Source: Dolichospermum sp. DET69 (GTDB taxonomy: Bacteria; Cyanobacteriota; Cyanobacteriia; Cyanobacteriales; Nostocaceae). Taken from it: a stretch of DNA of 64,000 nucleotides. Positions within the stretch are counted from its first letter, which is position 1; every line of letters begins with the position of its first letter. The position numbers and the translations under genes were made by a program. The notes under the pieces were generated by a model that saw only the letters and a list, made by a program, of their open reading frames with translations, had not been told where the DNA came from and made no database searches. This document shows positions 9,461-19,500 of this stretch, one piece after another. Location of the stretch: positions 970,501 to 1,034,500 of the forward strand of contig CP070233.1 in the NCBI GenBank assembly GCA_017355425.1. Direction: 5' to 3'.

Positions 9461-9736
9461 ATGGTTTTCAAAATATTGGTAAATTTCTTGATATCGCTAA
9501 TTTTAGCTGTTTGGGTAGTGGCGATCGCTCTAATTTCTGTCCAAAATGCCACTCCTGTATCTTTGCGGTTTTTGGGTTTTCAATCAATCCAAATTCCCTT
9601 TGGATTAATGTTAGCTTTTAGTGTGGCTGTGGGTTTGTTAGGTACAGCAGTTTTGCAGCCGCTTTGGGGATTAGGAGAATCGCAATTTAAGGGAGATGAA
9701 GATGCAGAATTTTTTATTGATGATGAAGATTTTTAA
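9461..9736 (+). CDS. LapA-domain (DUF1049) membrane protein
   Basis: A 91-residue protein with two transmembrane helices (about residues 6-28 and 45-68) joined by the family-typical QNATPVSLRFL segment, where in other bacteria LapA/LapB sits at the inner membrane and is linked to envelope lipopolysaccharide assembly. The C-terminal tail is strongly acidic (GDEDAEFFIDDEDF). The membrane topology and motif support the family call; the cellular role in cyanobacteria is unknown. The ATG is preceded by an AT-rich leader after copy A of the miniature transposon. Confidence 0.85.
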   Translation: MVFKILVNFLISLILAVWVVAIALISVQNATPVSLRFLGFQSIQIPFGLMLAFSVAVGLLGTAVLQPLWGLGESQFKGDEDAEFFIDDEDF

Positions 9737-9766
9737 ACAAAGACGCAAAAACGCAAATTTATGACT

Positions 9767-9817
9767 AGTCGGTTTTAACCGACTTTTGCTATTAGACAGG
9801 GAATTTATTCCCTGGCT
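9767..9817 (-). repeat. Double-hairpin (REP-like) repeat, copy R1
   Basis: Two palindromes, AGTCGGTT/AACCGACT and CAGGGAAT/ATTCCCTG, are joined by a short spacer. It is nearly identical to the copy at 15.7 kb and shares its layout with the copy at 15.5 kb. Orientation is given relative to the latter. Confidence 0.85.
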
Positions 9818-9920
9818 ATTCTTTATCTCGCATTATATTATAGCGGTTATCGTTCGGATGCAATACAATTTAGGGCGGGGAAACCCCTACAGGTTTTGAA
9901 ATTTAATCACTGTATCTCAT

Positions 9921-10823
9921 TCAAGAGAATTTATTCCCTGAATACTTTTCTAAAATAATGGCGGTGCTAGGGTCTATTTTGCCTTCACTACTTAAAACTG
10001 GAGTCTCAATAATTTCTCTCAATACTTTGATTAGAAGATTACCTTGCTCCCAAATATTACTATCTAATGGCTGTGATTCAAGTTGGTTAAGTGTTGTAGT
10101 TGCACAATTATTTAATTCATTGATTAGATAAGTTAAATCTCTTATTATTTGACGCAATTGTTTCAGAAAATCCATAACTTGTTTAATTTCGTGAACTGCT
10201 TTGCTTACCTGTTCCTTATACTTTTTAGCTTGTTTTAAAGCCTTTTTTCCTTCCCCAACCAACATCAAACTACCAACTGTCAAAGCTGCGGTAATACTAA
10301 TACCTCCCAGTAGTAAAGTTCCCAGTGCCATACCACCCCCTCCAGAAGCAAGAGAACCACCCCCTAGCCATGCTAAAGTTGCACTCCAACCTGCTGCACC
10401 ACTGAGTTCAGAAATTGCTGTTCCTGTACTCGCTACTCCTACTGATGAAATTAAACCTGTAAGAATTTGACTAGTTGTTACTCCGGCAATTACTATTGTT
10501 AAGCTGCTAGTTACTAATTTTTCTGATTTAATATCTTGAGATTTATAATTTTTTAATGTCCCAGCCGAAATATTCACAGGTTCTAAAAAATCCATATTTT
10601 CCTGAGAAGATAGCTTAATTAAATTATTTGTTAACTTGATAAACTTACTAATTGTGTGGTTTTGGATAACAGTTTGGATTTGAGCATAGGATTCTGCTAC
10701 TTTCTCAGTTTTTTCCCAATCCCTTTTTAATTCTTTGCAATAATGTTTATATCGTTGTTCAGCTTTATTCCCAATATCTTTTGCTTTATTTAAGTTAACA
10801 ATATCGTCAACAATTGAAAACAT
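9921..10823 (-). CDS. Hypothetical protein with coiled coils flanking a Gly-rich hydrophobic hairpin
   Basis: A 300-residue protein I cannot assign. Residues about 1-75 are charged and helical. About 100-190 is a long hydrophobic, glycine/alanine-rich stretch (SSLTIVIAGVTTSQILTGLI, then AWLGGGSLASGGGGMALG and SITAALTVGSLMLVG). About 195-255 is again amphipathic helix with a Lys-rich start. This helix / hydrophobic hairpin / helix plan resembles alpha-pore-forming toxins and related membrane-active proteins, but that is shape analogy only. No signal peptide is seen. It is isolated, with a 344-base gap before the next gene. Confidence 0.65.
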   Translation of the reverse strand: MFSIVDDIVNLNKAKDIGNKAEQRYKHYCKELKRDWEKTEKVAESYAQIQTVIQNHTISKFIKLTNNLIKLSSQENMDFLEPVNISAGTLKNYKSQDIKSEKLVTSSLTIVIAGVTTSQILTGLISSVGVASTGTAISELSGAAGWSATLAWLGGGSLASGGGGMALGTLLLGGISITAALTVGSLMLVGEGKKALKQAKKYKEQVSKAVHEIKQVMDFLKQLRQIIRDLTYLINELNNCATTTLNQLESQPLDSNIWEQGNLLIKVLREIIETPVLSSEGKIDPSTAIILEKYSGNKFS

Positions 10824-11167
10824 AAAATACTCCTGATCTTGATTAGCTGTAGCTTGTTAAGTATTTAAATATAGGGCTACTATTTGATTTTTGAACAAGC
10901 TGTAAACCGTAAACCCCATCGAATCAACGATTGAGTCTCAGTATAATGAACAACAATCAAACCGGATTCATATATTAAATTAACATAGCCTAGCCAAAAG
11001 TCGTAACCGTAAAAATACTGTTTTGTCGCAATATTAAACTACATATAAACACGAATTTAAAGGTAACATACATCAATAGTATTGATTAAAATAGAAAAAC
11101 CAACCAACCTTTAACTACAGTAAAATAATTACAAAGCCCTATTTACACCAGCTTAACATTTATCACT
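10824..11167. other. AT-rich intergenic region
   Basis: The shared upstream region of two divergent genes. No repeat, RNA or reading frame of note is seen; it presumably holds both promoters. Confidence 0.5.
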
Positions 11168-11494
11168 ATGACAAACCAAGAATTAGAAACCCAACTCCTA
11201 GCATTAACCCCAACAGAAAAAGCCCAAGCCATACAAATATTAACTCAAACCTTAAATCAAAGCTCATATCGCATTACTAAAACCCCTGGTGTTTGTGGTG
11301 GTGAAGCCTGTATTGCTAATACTCGCATTCCTATTTGGTTGTTAGTAGAATCTCGGCGTTTAGGAATTAGTGAAGCACAAATTTTAGATGATTATCCTCA
11401 TTTAACTGCTGCTGATTTAGTGAATGCTTGGGCTTATGCAAATGCACATCCAGAAGAAATTGAAACAGCAATTCAAAAAAATGAGGCGGCTTAA
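11168..11494 (+). CDS. DUF433-family antitoxin
   Basis: A 108-residue protein whose residues about 36-100 match the DUF433 pattern: TPGVCGGEACIANTRIPIW, then LLVESRRLGISEAQILDDYP and LTAADLVNAWAYANAHPEEI. This winged-helix-like domain is the usual antitoxin partner of DUF5615 PIN-like toxins. An N-terminal helix of ~35 residues precedes it (TPTEKAQAIQILTQTL). The partner gene starts three bases after the stop but is interrupted, so the antitoxin may now have no active toxin here. It is expected to repress its own operon (known for such pairs, not shown here). Confidence 0.88.
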   Translation: MTNQELETQLLALTPTEKAQAIQILTQTLNQSSYRITKTPGVCGGEACIANTRIPIWLLVESRRLGISEAQILDDYPHLTAADLVNAWAYANAHPEEIETAIQKNEAA

Positions 11495-11497
11495 ATT

Positions 11498-11839
11498 GTG
11501 GTACGTCTTTATGCAGATGAACAATTTCCTCGCATATTCAGCGAATTATTACGCAATTTTGGTCATGATGTGTTGACAGTGCAAGAAGCAGGAAAAGGAA
11601 ATCAAGGTATTCCTGATGAAGAAGTATTAAATTTTGCTATTCAAGAATAACGAGCAATTTTAACACTAAATCGCTATGATTTTATTCAATTACACCGCTT
11701 ACAACCAAATCATTCAGGTATTATTGTTTGTACAAATGATAGTAATAGAAATAGAATGTCAGAACGCCTTCATGAAGCTATTTGTAAAGAAGGAAATTTA
11801 GTAGGAAAACTCATTAGAGTGGTTCGTCCTTCTATGTAA
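11498..11839 (+). pseudogene. DUF5615 PIN-like toxin, interrupted by an in-frame stop
   Basis: Starting with GTG, the frame reads MVRLYADEQFPRIFSELLR, then FGHDVLTVQEAGKGNQGIPDE and VLNFAIQE, then a TAA at 11648-11650, and resumes RAILTLNRYDFIQLHR, HSGIIVCTNDSN to the stop at 11837-11839. The resumed part carries the family's conserved RAILTLNRxDF segment with an acidic active-site residue. Homologous toxins normally read a polar residue where the TAA stands, so one substitution explains the break. The full length of 113 codons is normal. Without read-through only the first 50 residues would be made, so it is probably inactive. Confidence 0.8.
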
Positions 11840-11949
11840 ATCCTTACTTTCCTTTTTTGTGTCTTTGCACCTTTGCGTGAAACAAAAAAAAGAGCGATTA
11901 CTAGGTTGTACTTCATAACACCGGGAAGTTCTGTATCCCTATTCCTGAA

Positions 11950-11980
11950 TATCATAAAGCCCACCTGAGTGGGCTAATGA
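11950..11980 (-). terminator. Terminator-like hairpin after the cyanophycinase-family gene
   Basis: A 7-bp stem, AGCCCAC at 11958-11964 with GTGGGCT at 11969-11975 and a 4-base loop; on the minus strand it is followed by TTATGATATTC. It lies 31 bases beyond the stop codon of the upstream gene. Confidence 0.65.
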
Positions 11981-12005
11981 GGATGATTTGTGCAGAGAAA
12001 TGGTA

Positions 12006-13052
12006 TTAATAAGGATCTGAATCAAATTTTCCGCGCTTCACACTCCTGAAATAATAACCTCGTGACGGTGGTTTATTTAAGTCGAATGTGTCACCTTTGG
12101 GAACTCTCCAAATTTTGTAGTCGTGATAGGTGAGAGGAATTCCCTTTTGGCAAATTTCTGGGGAATGATCTCCTAAAACAAAATAGGCTGAACCTTTACC
12201 CATAACCTTGGCAATACCGTATTTATCAACTAGTAAAGATGTCTGTTCACTAATTGCTATACCTAAGGCTTTTGTAGAGACACCATCTTGAATTTGTCGG
12301 GCAATAAAAACCATAATTCTTCCCATTCTTTTGCGTTCATCAAAGTGGGTATCAATGATAGTTCCGCGCAAATGTTTCCACTGGAAAAAGTTATAGGTAA
12401 AGGTAATATTACCGTAGGGATCATCAAGGGCTTCATGAGTTTCAATGCTATCTTCACAAGCACAAGAATCATAAACATATTCACTTTGAATCATTGCCCC
12501 AGCACTTGTACCCCCAATAGCGCCGCCCCGATCATAAACTGACTTGATAGCAACTTCTAATTTAGTGTTTTTCCAGTGGCGAATATATTCACATTGATCA
12601 CCACCAGCAAAGAAAATTACGCCAGCATTTCTGACTTTATCAAAAATATCTGTTCTGTTGGCTTCTTGACGGTTACGAATAATGAGAGTTTCTACATATT
12701 TAACACCTCTCATGCGATAGATTAGCTGATTATAATCATCGTTACCAGCAGCCCGAATGACTAAAACATTAACTTTATTGTCACTGTTACTACTGCCTCT
12801 AACTTGATTAATCATCCATTGAATAGCGTCATCAACATCAGGACCACCACCACCTAAGTTATGAACAGGACCAGCTAATTTAGGTAATTGATAAGCTGGT
12901 TTAGAGGTGGGAGTCTGGCTATCGGCGATGATATCCTGAAAGAACCGCCTTAACTTGGCTGTTATCCGGTCTATGATTCGGTTTACCATCTTCAACAAGC
13001 TGTTTTTTGCATTCTGCAAACGCCTGGATGTATTTAGGAATGCCTTTGTCAT
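12006..13052 (-). CDS. Cyanophycinase-family (S51) serine peptidase
   Basis: A peptidase S51 protein. Cyanophycinases release beta-Asp-Arg dipeptides from the nitrogen store cyanophycin. The nucleophile elbow GGTSAGAM (Ser183) is clear, preceded by FFAGGDQCEY (about 148-156) and followed by DTHFDERKRMGR (about 235), both typical of cyanophycinase. At 348 residues it is longer than the ~270-residue core, because an N-terminal ~60-residue basic, helical extension (TSRRLQNAKNSLLK) precedes GPVHNLGGGGPD. This extension and the divergence suggest a paralogue rather than the main CphB, so the exact substrate is uncertain. No cphA is adjacent. Confidence 0.82.
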   Translation of the reverse strand: MTKAFLNTSRRLQNAKNSLLKMVNRIIDRITAKLRRFFQDIIADSQTPTSKPAYQLPKLAGPVHNLGGGGPDVDDAIQWMINQVRGSSNSDNKVNVLVIRAAGNDDYNQLIYRMRGVKYVETLIIRNRQEANRTDIFDKVRNAGVIFFAGGDQCEYIRHWKNTKLEVAIKSVYDRGGAIGGTSAGAMIQSEYVYDSCACEDSIETHEALDDPYGNITFTYNFFQWKHLRGTIIDTHFDERKRMGRIMVFIARQIQDGVSTKALGIAISEQTSLLVDKYGIAKVMGKGSAYFVLGDHSPEICQKGIPLTYHDYKIWRVPKGDTFDLNKPPSRGYYFRSVKRGKFDSDPY

Positions 13053-13216
13053 ATTAAAATCTTGTCAAGCAAACAGCAATCATTTCTAACTTTCGCATTT
13101 CCCAGGGCTAAATTCCCAGCGTACAGGGTTTGTACTGTTTTTTTACGGCAATCATCGGAGTATTCTTTAATTCTCATTATTACTCTAGGAAAATCTCCTG
13201 TTTATGCCGTTTTTTA

Positions 13217-14404
13217 CTACCAAACAATTTCTACTCGCTCGTTAACTACTCTTTCATAAACCATTTCTGTTTGCTTACTTAATTTTGGCCAGCTAAATCT
13301 TTTTTCTAAATCTGCATAAGCGTTATCTACCAACCATTGACAGTAATTTGGGTTTTGCAAAACTTCTAAAATTCCCCAAGCTACAGAGTCAGCGTTGTTT
13401 ACTAAAGTGGTAATTCCCGTTCTTGTATGTTGAACTACTTCAGGAAAACCACCAGTATCGGAAACTATCACTGGCACGCGAGAGGCAAAACTCTCTAAGG
13501 CAACAATACCAAAGGGTTCATAAAAACTGGGGAAAACTGCACAGTCCGCGATGGTTTGAAATTTATCCAAGTATTCATCAGCAAGGAAACCAGTAAAGTA
13601 ACACTTGTCCCAAATTCCTAAATCCCAAGCTTGACGTTGGAGATGGTCAGTATTACCACCACCGACTATGACAAACTTAACATTACCCCCCATTTCCGAA
13701 AGCACCTTGGGAGCAGCATTAAGTAATACTGGTACGCCTTTTTCATAGGTCATACGACCAAGATAATAAACAATTTTTTCATAATCTGCGGCAAATTGAC
13801 GGCGAAAATCTTGAGCATGAAAATTCCCATGATGGATTTTCTTTTCTGGGCGAATACCATTATAAATTACGTCAATTTTATCACCAGGAAGATTTAGCGA
13901 TCGCTGCAATTCTTGACGCATATATTCACTGCAAACAATCACCCGCCAAGCATTTTCGGCTAGTGTATATTCTTTATCATGAATATAGCGTTGGGTATCA
14001 TTGTGAATACCGTTATAACGTCCATGTTCTGTGGCGTGAATTGTGGTAATTAAGGGAATTTTAAAGGTATGCTTGAGAGCGATCGCCGCATCACCAACTA
14101 ACCAATCATGGGCATGAATCAGATCAAATGGCCCCTTTTCTGCTAATAACTTACCGCCATACTCTCCCATCTTCTCATTTAAGTTCACCACCCAATGAAA
14201 AAAATCGTTACTGGCAGGTACTTCTACACGGTGGATATGAATTCCTTCCACCACTTCATACAAGGATGCTGGCCCAAATTCTGGTGTAATCAGATGGATA
14301 TCATGGCCTAACTTAATTAATTCCGGGTACAACTCAGCAACGTGACGAGCAATTCCGCCAACTATCCTCGGTGGAAATTCCCAACTCAGCACTAATATCT
14401 TCAT
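13217..14404 (-). CDS. GT4-family glycosyltransferase
   Basis: A retaining, GT-B-fold glycosyltransferase of 395 residues. The N-terminal domain opens MKILVLSWEFPPRIVGGIARH, as in glycogen-synthase-like GT4 enzymes with the GGI(A) loop. The C-terminal donor domain shows YYLGRMTYEKGVPVLL and the E-x7-E motif in FYEPFGIVALES. The donor is probably UDP- or ADP-glucose, but sequence alone does not show this. It is transcribed towards the cyanophycinase-like gene, with a 164-base gap between them. Confidence 0.88.
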   Translation of the reverse strand: MKILVLSWEFPPRIVGGIARHVAELYPELIKLGHDIHLITPEFGPASLYEVVEGIHIHRVEVPASNDFFHWVVNLNEKMGEYGGKLLAEKGPFDLIHAHDWLVGDAAIALKHTFKIPLITTIHATEHGRYNGIHNDTQRYIHDKEYTLAENAWRVIVCSEYMRQELQRSLNLPGDKIDVIYNGIRPEKKIHHGNFHAQDFRRQFAADYEKIVYYLGRMTYEKGVPVLLNAAPKVLSEMGGNVKFVIVGGGNTDHLQRQAWDLGIWDKCYFTGFLADEYLDKFQTIADCAVFPSFYEPFGIVALESFASRVPVIVSDTGGFPEVVQHTRTGITTLVNNADSVAWGILEVLQNPNYCQWLVDNAYADLEKRFSWPKLSKQTEMVYERVVNERVEIVW

Positions 14405-14625
14405 TGACTTGACTCCCCGATGATTGACAAAAAGTTAAAATATATAAAAACTATATTTATAGCAGGTAACAGGGAATTAAAAATTAAAAATTCCAGAAAA
14501 CTCTTAGCAATACTACTCGCGGCTTATTTGCGAGAGAGTAAAACATAGCATCAACTTTTGGTGGCTAAACTTTTTCAGGAAACCCTAAGTATATAAGTAA
14601 TCAGACAAAATTAATGTCCAGGTAC

Positions 14626-15221
<596 letters not shown>

Positions 15222-15520
15222 TCAAACTTTTTGGTAGTTGGTAGTTCATAGAGTTTTGGCTTCATTCATTATGGCTCATCTTGGGAGTATAGTGGTTAGC
15301 GGCTGACTGTAGCGATAGCGAAGCGCGACCTAGCGATCGCTCTCTTGACATTCTGTTAGTAATATTTGTGTGAAATCAATATATAAGTTAAATCTATTAC
15401 CATGCCATTACTGTTTAAGCATATCTGGATTAGAATTGGTAAAGATTTGGTAGGGGTAAAGCATGAGCTTATTGGTGTCAACTTATATTAGAAATGGCTT
15501 ATCTGTTTGCTTCCACACCC

Positions 15521-15570
15521 GCCCGGAACTCAAGTTCCGGTCTAAAAGCTTAAGTGCGTTAAAACGCACT
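15521..15570 (+). repeat. Double-hairpin (REP-like) repeat, copy R3
   Basis: The layout is stem CCGGAACT/AGTTCCGG, linker TCTAAAAGCTTA, stem AGTGCGTT/AACGCACT. Compared with R1 and R2 the linker is conserved while both stems differ by paired, compensating changes (CG/CG to GC/GC in the second stem). Confidence 0.85.
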
Positions 15571-15602
15571 CTGGTTAACTCAAAATCAAAAATTATCCTA
15601 TT

Positions 15603-15744
15603 TATGCTGAAATCAGCAATTCTCATTTTGAAACGAGTTTGCATCATTCCAGTAATCTCCAGATTTGTTAAGAATTGTAAACTCCTTGTACTGTAAGGGT
15701 TTAAATGTCATGAAACCTTAAAATGAGAATTGCTGTGCTGAAAT
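15603..15744. repeat. Inverted 16-bp repeats linking R3 and R2
   Basis: CAGCAATTCTCATTTT (within 15612-15630) is repeated as its reverse complement AAAATGAGAATTGCTG near 15719-15735. It lies between the oppositely oriented double-hairpin repeats R3 and R2, making 15521-15795 one large composite palindrome. Confidence 0.8.
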
Positions 15745-15795
15745 AGTCGGTTTTAACCGACTTTAGCTTTTAGACAGGGAATAAATTCCCTGGCT
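15745..15795 (-). repeat. Double-hairpin (REP-like) repeat, copy R2
   Basis: AGTCGGTT/AACCGACT and CAGGGAAT/ATTCCCTG palindromes, about 95% identical to R1 at 9.8 kb and inverted relative to R3. Confidence 0.88.
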
Positions 15796-15870
15796 GGCTG
15801 GCTTGAAGGGACATCAATTTACGTTAAGTTGACTTTCTTGTTCAGTTAATCAGCAATAACAATATCATAA

Positions 15871-15915
15871 GACCTAAGATCCCCGACTTCTTAAAGAAGT
15901 CGGGGATCTTAGGTC
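15871..15915. repeat. Long perfect hairpin (ATCCCCGACTTCT type)
   Basis: A 21-bp perfect stem with a 3-base loop, containing AGATCCCCGACTTCT and its complement. A related 13-bp version occurs at 55.0 kb. It is a dispersed palindrome that may terminate transcription in both directions, although no T-tract is present. Confidence 0.85.
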
Positions 15916-16102
15916 TTAGGTGTTGACAACAAGTTTTAAATATGTTATGCTAAAGTTGACAAGGAAGAACTATCTTGCAATAATTAAATATTGATAATTA
16001 GGGATAAAACAATCATCTTCATCCTGGAAATCCTTAAATCCTGGAAATCCTGATTCAGACAAAATATTGATTTATCTATCTAGATTAGATTTGGTAGAGG
16101 TT

Positions 16103-16209
16103 TTGATGGCGGGGAATTAGTTCTTTGAGTGTTTCTGCCATAGCTCATCCATCACCCGGAAATAAACAATTATACCTCGGTAACTATCATAGTAACTATC
16201 AAAAATTAA
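16103..16209 (-). pseudogene. Relic of lepA (two internal fragments fused)
   Basis: 16103-16146 matches the intact lepA gene at 24033-24076 with two mismatches, and 16146-16209 matches 24962-25025 with two mismatches. The 885 bases between these parts are missing. Orientation equals that of intact lepA, 7.8 kb away on the far side of the NRPS gene. The relic is far too short to encode EF4. Confidence 0.9.
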
Positions 16210-16516
16210 TATCCATTACCCACAAATTTCTTAACATAAACATTGACAAAAGCCAGAAATTGTGATTATATATACTAATATCCAAAAATAGAATGATAGT
16301 ACGTTCGCTCATTTTTAATTGGAAAGCTCAGACTTCAGCCCCAAGCAAGTCTAAGTAGTTTACACAATAGTTGTGAATAATTTATAAAATTTATGTCAAT
16401 AAATCCTAAATATGAACTGCATAAAAAATTGTATTTCTGGGAATAATTTATCACAGTTAAACCCATCCTCACAATTCATTTAGTTTATTATCATCAACCA
16501 ACACTAACAAGTTATA

Positions 16517-19500
16517 ATGGAAGCTATAAAAATTAAAGGGTACCTGAATATTGATGCTTTAGAACAAGCCTTAACCACAATTATAGAACGGCATGAGTCT
16601 CTGCGTACCCAGTTTATTGTTAATAACGAAGTTCCAATTCAGGTAATTACTCAAGAATGGGTTTTTAAAATGCCCTTGATCAACCTGAGTAATTTATCAA
16701 ATCAAGAACAGTCTGTCGCTTTACAATCTATTTTACAAGAAGAATCAAAACACACCTTTAAACTAACATTAGATTTGATGTTACGGGCTAGTTTGATTAA
16801 GTTAAATGAATCTGAGCATATTTTGCTGATAGTGATACACCATACTACCTTTGATGGTTGGTCAATGGGAGTATTTTACAGTGAATTATCTACTCTTTAT
16901 CAAGACTTTAATAATGGTAAATCTTCTTCATTACCACCTTTAGCAATTCAATATGCAGACTTTGCCCAATGGCAACGGAATTGGTTACAGGGTGCAGTTT
17001 TAGAATCTCAACTATCTTATTGGCAAGAACAATTAGGCGGTATTCTTCCCGTTTTACAACTAGCTACAGATTATCCCCGTCCACCAATTCAAACTTATAA
17101 TGGTGCGTCTGTATCTGTAGAAATTTCCCCGGTTCTAACCACTCAACTTAACGCTTTGAGTCAGCAAGAAGGGGTGACATTATTTATGACTCTACTGGCG
17201 GCATTTCAAATATTATTATATCGCTACAGTGGGCAGGAAGATATTATTGTGGGAACAGCGATCGCTAATCGTAATCGCCAAGAAATCGAGTCTTTAATTG
17301 GTTTCTTTGTCAATACCTTAGCACTGAGAATCAATTTTTCTAATCATCCCAGTTTTCAAGAATTATTAGTAAAAGTGAAAGAAATATGTTTGGATGCCTA
17401 TAGTCATCAAGATATACCATTTGAAAAATTAGTGGAGGAACTACAACCAGAAAGAAATTTCAGTCATAATCCAATATTTCAAGTGATGTTTGTCTTGCAA
17501 AATACACCGCAAGAAACCATAAAAATTCCAAATTTAACCATTGAACAAATTAATTTAAAAAGTCAAACTACTAAGGTTGATCTAACTCTATCACTAACAG
17601 AAACCACCAATGGATTAATTGGAACGTGGAAATATAATACAGATTTATTTGCAGATGCCACGATTAACAGAATGAGTGGACATTTTCAACAATTATTAAC
17701 AGAAATTGTAGCTAATCTTCAAATTCCGGTAACAAAGTTATCAATTCTCACAGCTAGAGAGAGACATCAATTATTAATAGAATGGAATCAAACTCAAACA
17801 AATTATCAAAATGATAAATGTATTCATCAGTTATTTGAAGAACAGGCAGAAAGAACACCGAATCAGGTTGCTGTTGTTTTTGAAGAGCAAGAACTAACTT
17901 ATTTAGAACTTAATCAACGTGCTAATCAACTAGCCCACTATTTGCAAAAACTGGGAGTAAAACCAGACGTATTGGTGGGAATTTGTGTAGAGCGATCGCT
18001 GGAAATGATTATTGGGTTATTAGGAATATTAAAAGCCGGAGGTGCTTATGTTCCTTTAGATCCTAACTATCCTCAAGAGCGTCTTGCCTTCATGTTAGAT
18101 GACTCTCAAATATCCATCTTATTAACTCAAACATCACTAATTGAGAAACTACCATCAAATAAAGCTCATGTAATTTTCCTTAATACTGATTGGAAAAAAA
18201 TTAATTGTGAGAGCAAGAAAAACCTCAATAGCGAGGCAAAGCCAAACAACTTAGCATACCTGATATACACATCCGGTTCTACAGGCAAACCCAAGGGAAT
18301 CCTCTTGAATCACAAACCCCTGGTAAATCTTTTGGAATGGCAATTGCAAAACTCCAGTATAGGTTTAGGAGGCAAAACACTGCAATTTACACCAATTAGT
18401 TTTGATGTGTCGTTTCAAGAAATATTTTCAACCTGTTTAGCTGGTGGCACTCTCATATTGATTTCTGACGAAACGCGCAAAGACGCAGTTGCATTATTAC
18501 AGTTCTTGCATGATCAAGAGATAGAACGACTATTTTTACCTTTCATTGCACTACAAAACCTTGCAGAAATTGCTAAAAGTCAGGAGCAATCATGCCCATC
18601 TCTAAGAGAAATAATTACCGCAGGAGAGCAATTGCAGATTACACCATCCATTGCTAATTGGTTTACCCAACATCCCAAATGTATATTGCATAATCACTAT
18701 GGACCATCGGAAAGTCATGTGGTTACAGCTTATACATTGATTGGCAATCCTCAAACTTGGAAAACCTTACCTCCCATTGGTCATGCTATTCAAAATGTTC
18801 AGATTTTTATCCTAGATATCCATCTTCAGCCCTTACCTATTGGGGTTATCGGCGAATTATTTATTGGTGTTGATGATCCAATTCGAGGATATATAAATCG
18901 TCCAGATTTGACGAGTACCCGATTTATTTCTAATCCATTCAGTTCTGATCCTAATGCACGCCTTTATAAAACAGGAGACTTGGCTCGCTACCTAGCAGAT
19001 GGCAATATTGAATATATTGGACGTATTGATCATCAAGTCAAAATTCGGGGTTTTCGCATTGAGTTAGGAGAAATTGAAGCTATTTTAAATCAACATCCCG
19101 ATATTTCAAATGCAGTAGCTATAGTTCGTGAAGACAATCCGGGAGACAAAAGAATAATTGCCTACATTACTTCTGAAAACCAAGCAAAATTAACTCAATC
19201 AGAATTACGTCAATTTGTTAAACAGAAATTACCAGATTACATGATTCCATCGGTATTTGTCACACTGGAAATTTTTCCCATCACACCCAATGGAAAAGTA
19301 GATCGTCGCGCTCTGCCAAAACCAGAATTATTGAGAGAAACAAAATTTATTCCTCCCAGTAGTCTCACCGAAGAAATCATCATCTTAATTTGGAGTAATA
19401 TACTCAGAATTTCCGCAATCAGTCGAGAAGATAATTTCTTTGAAATAGGAGGACATTCAATTTTAGCTACCCAAGTTATTTCCCGTTTACAAGAAGCCTT

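Noticed and set aside
15463-15696. 77-residue frame on the plus strand
   Set aside because: It is composed of the double-hairpin repeat and adjacent inverted repeat, with no protein-like composition.
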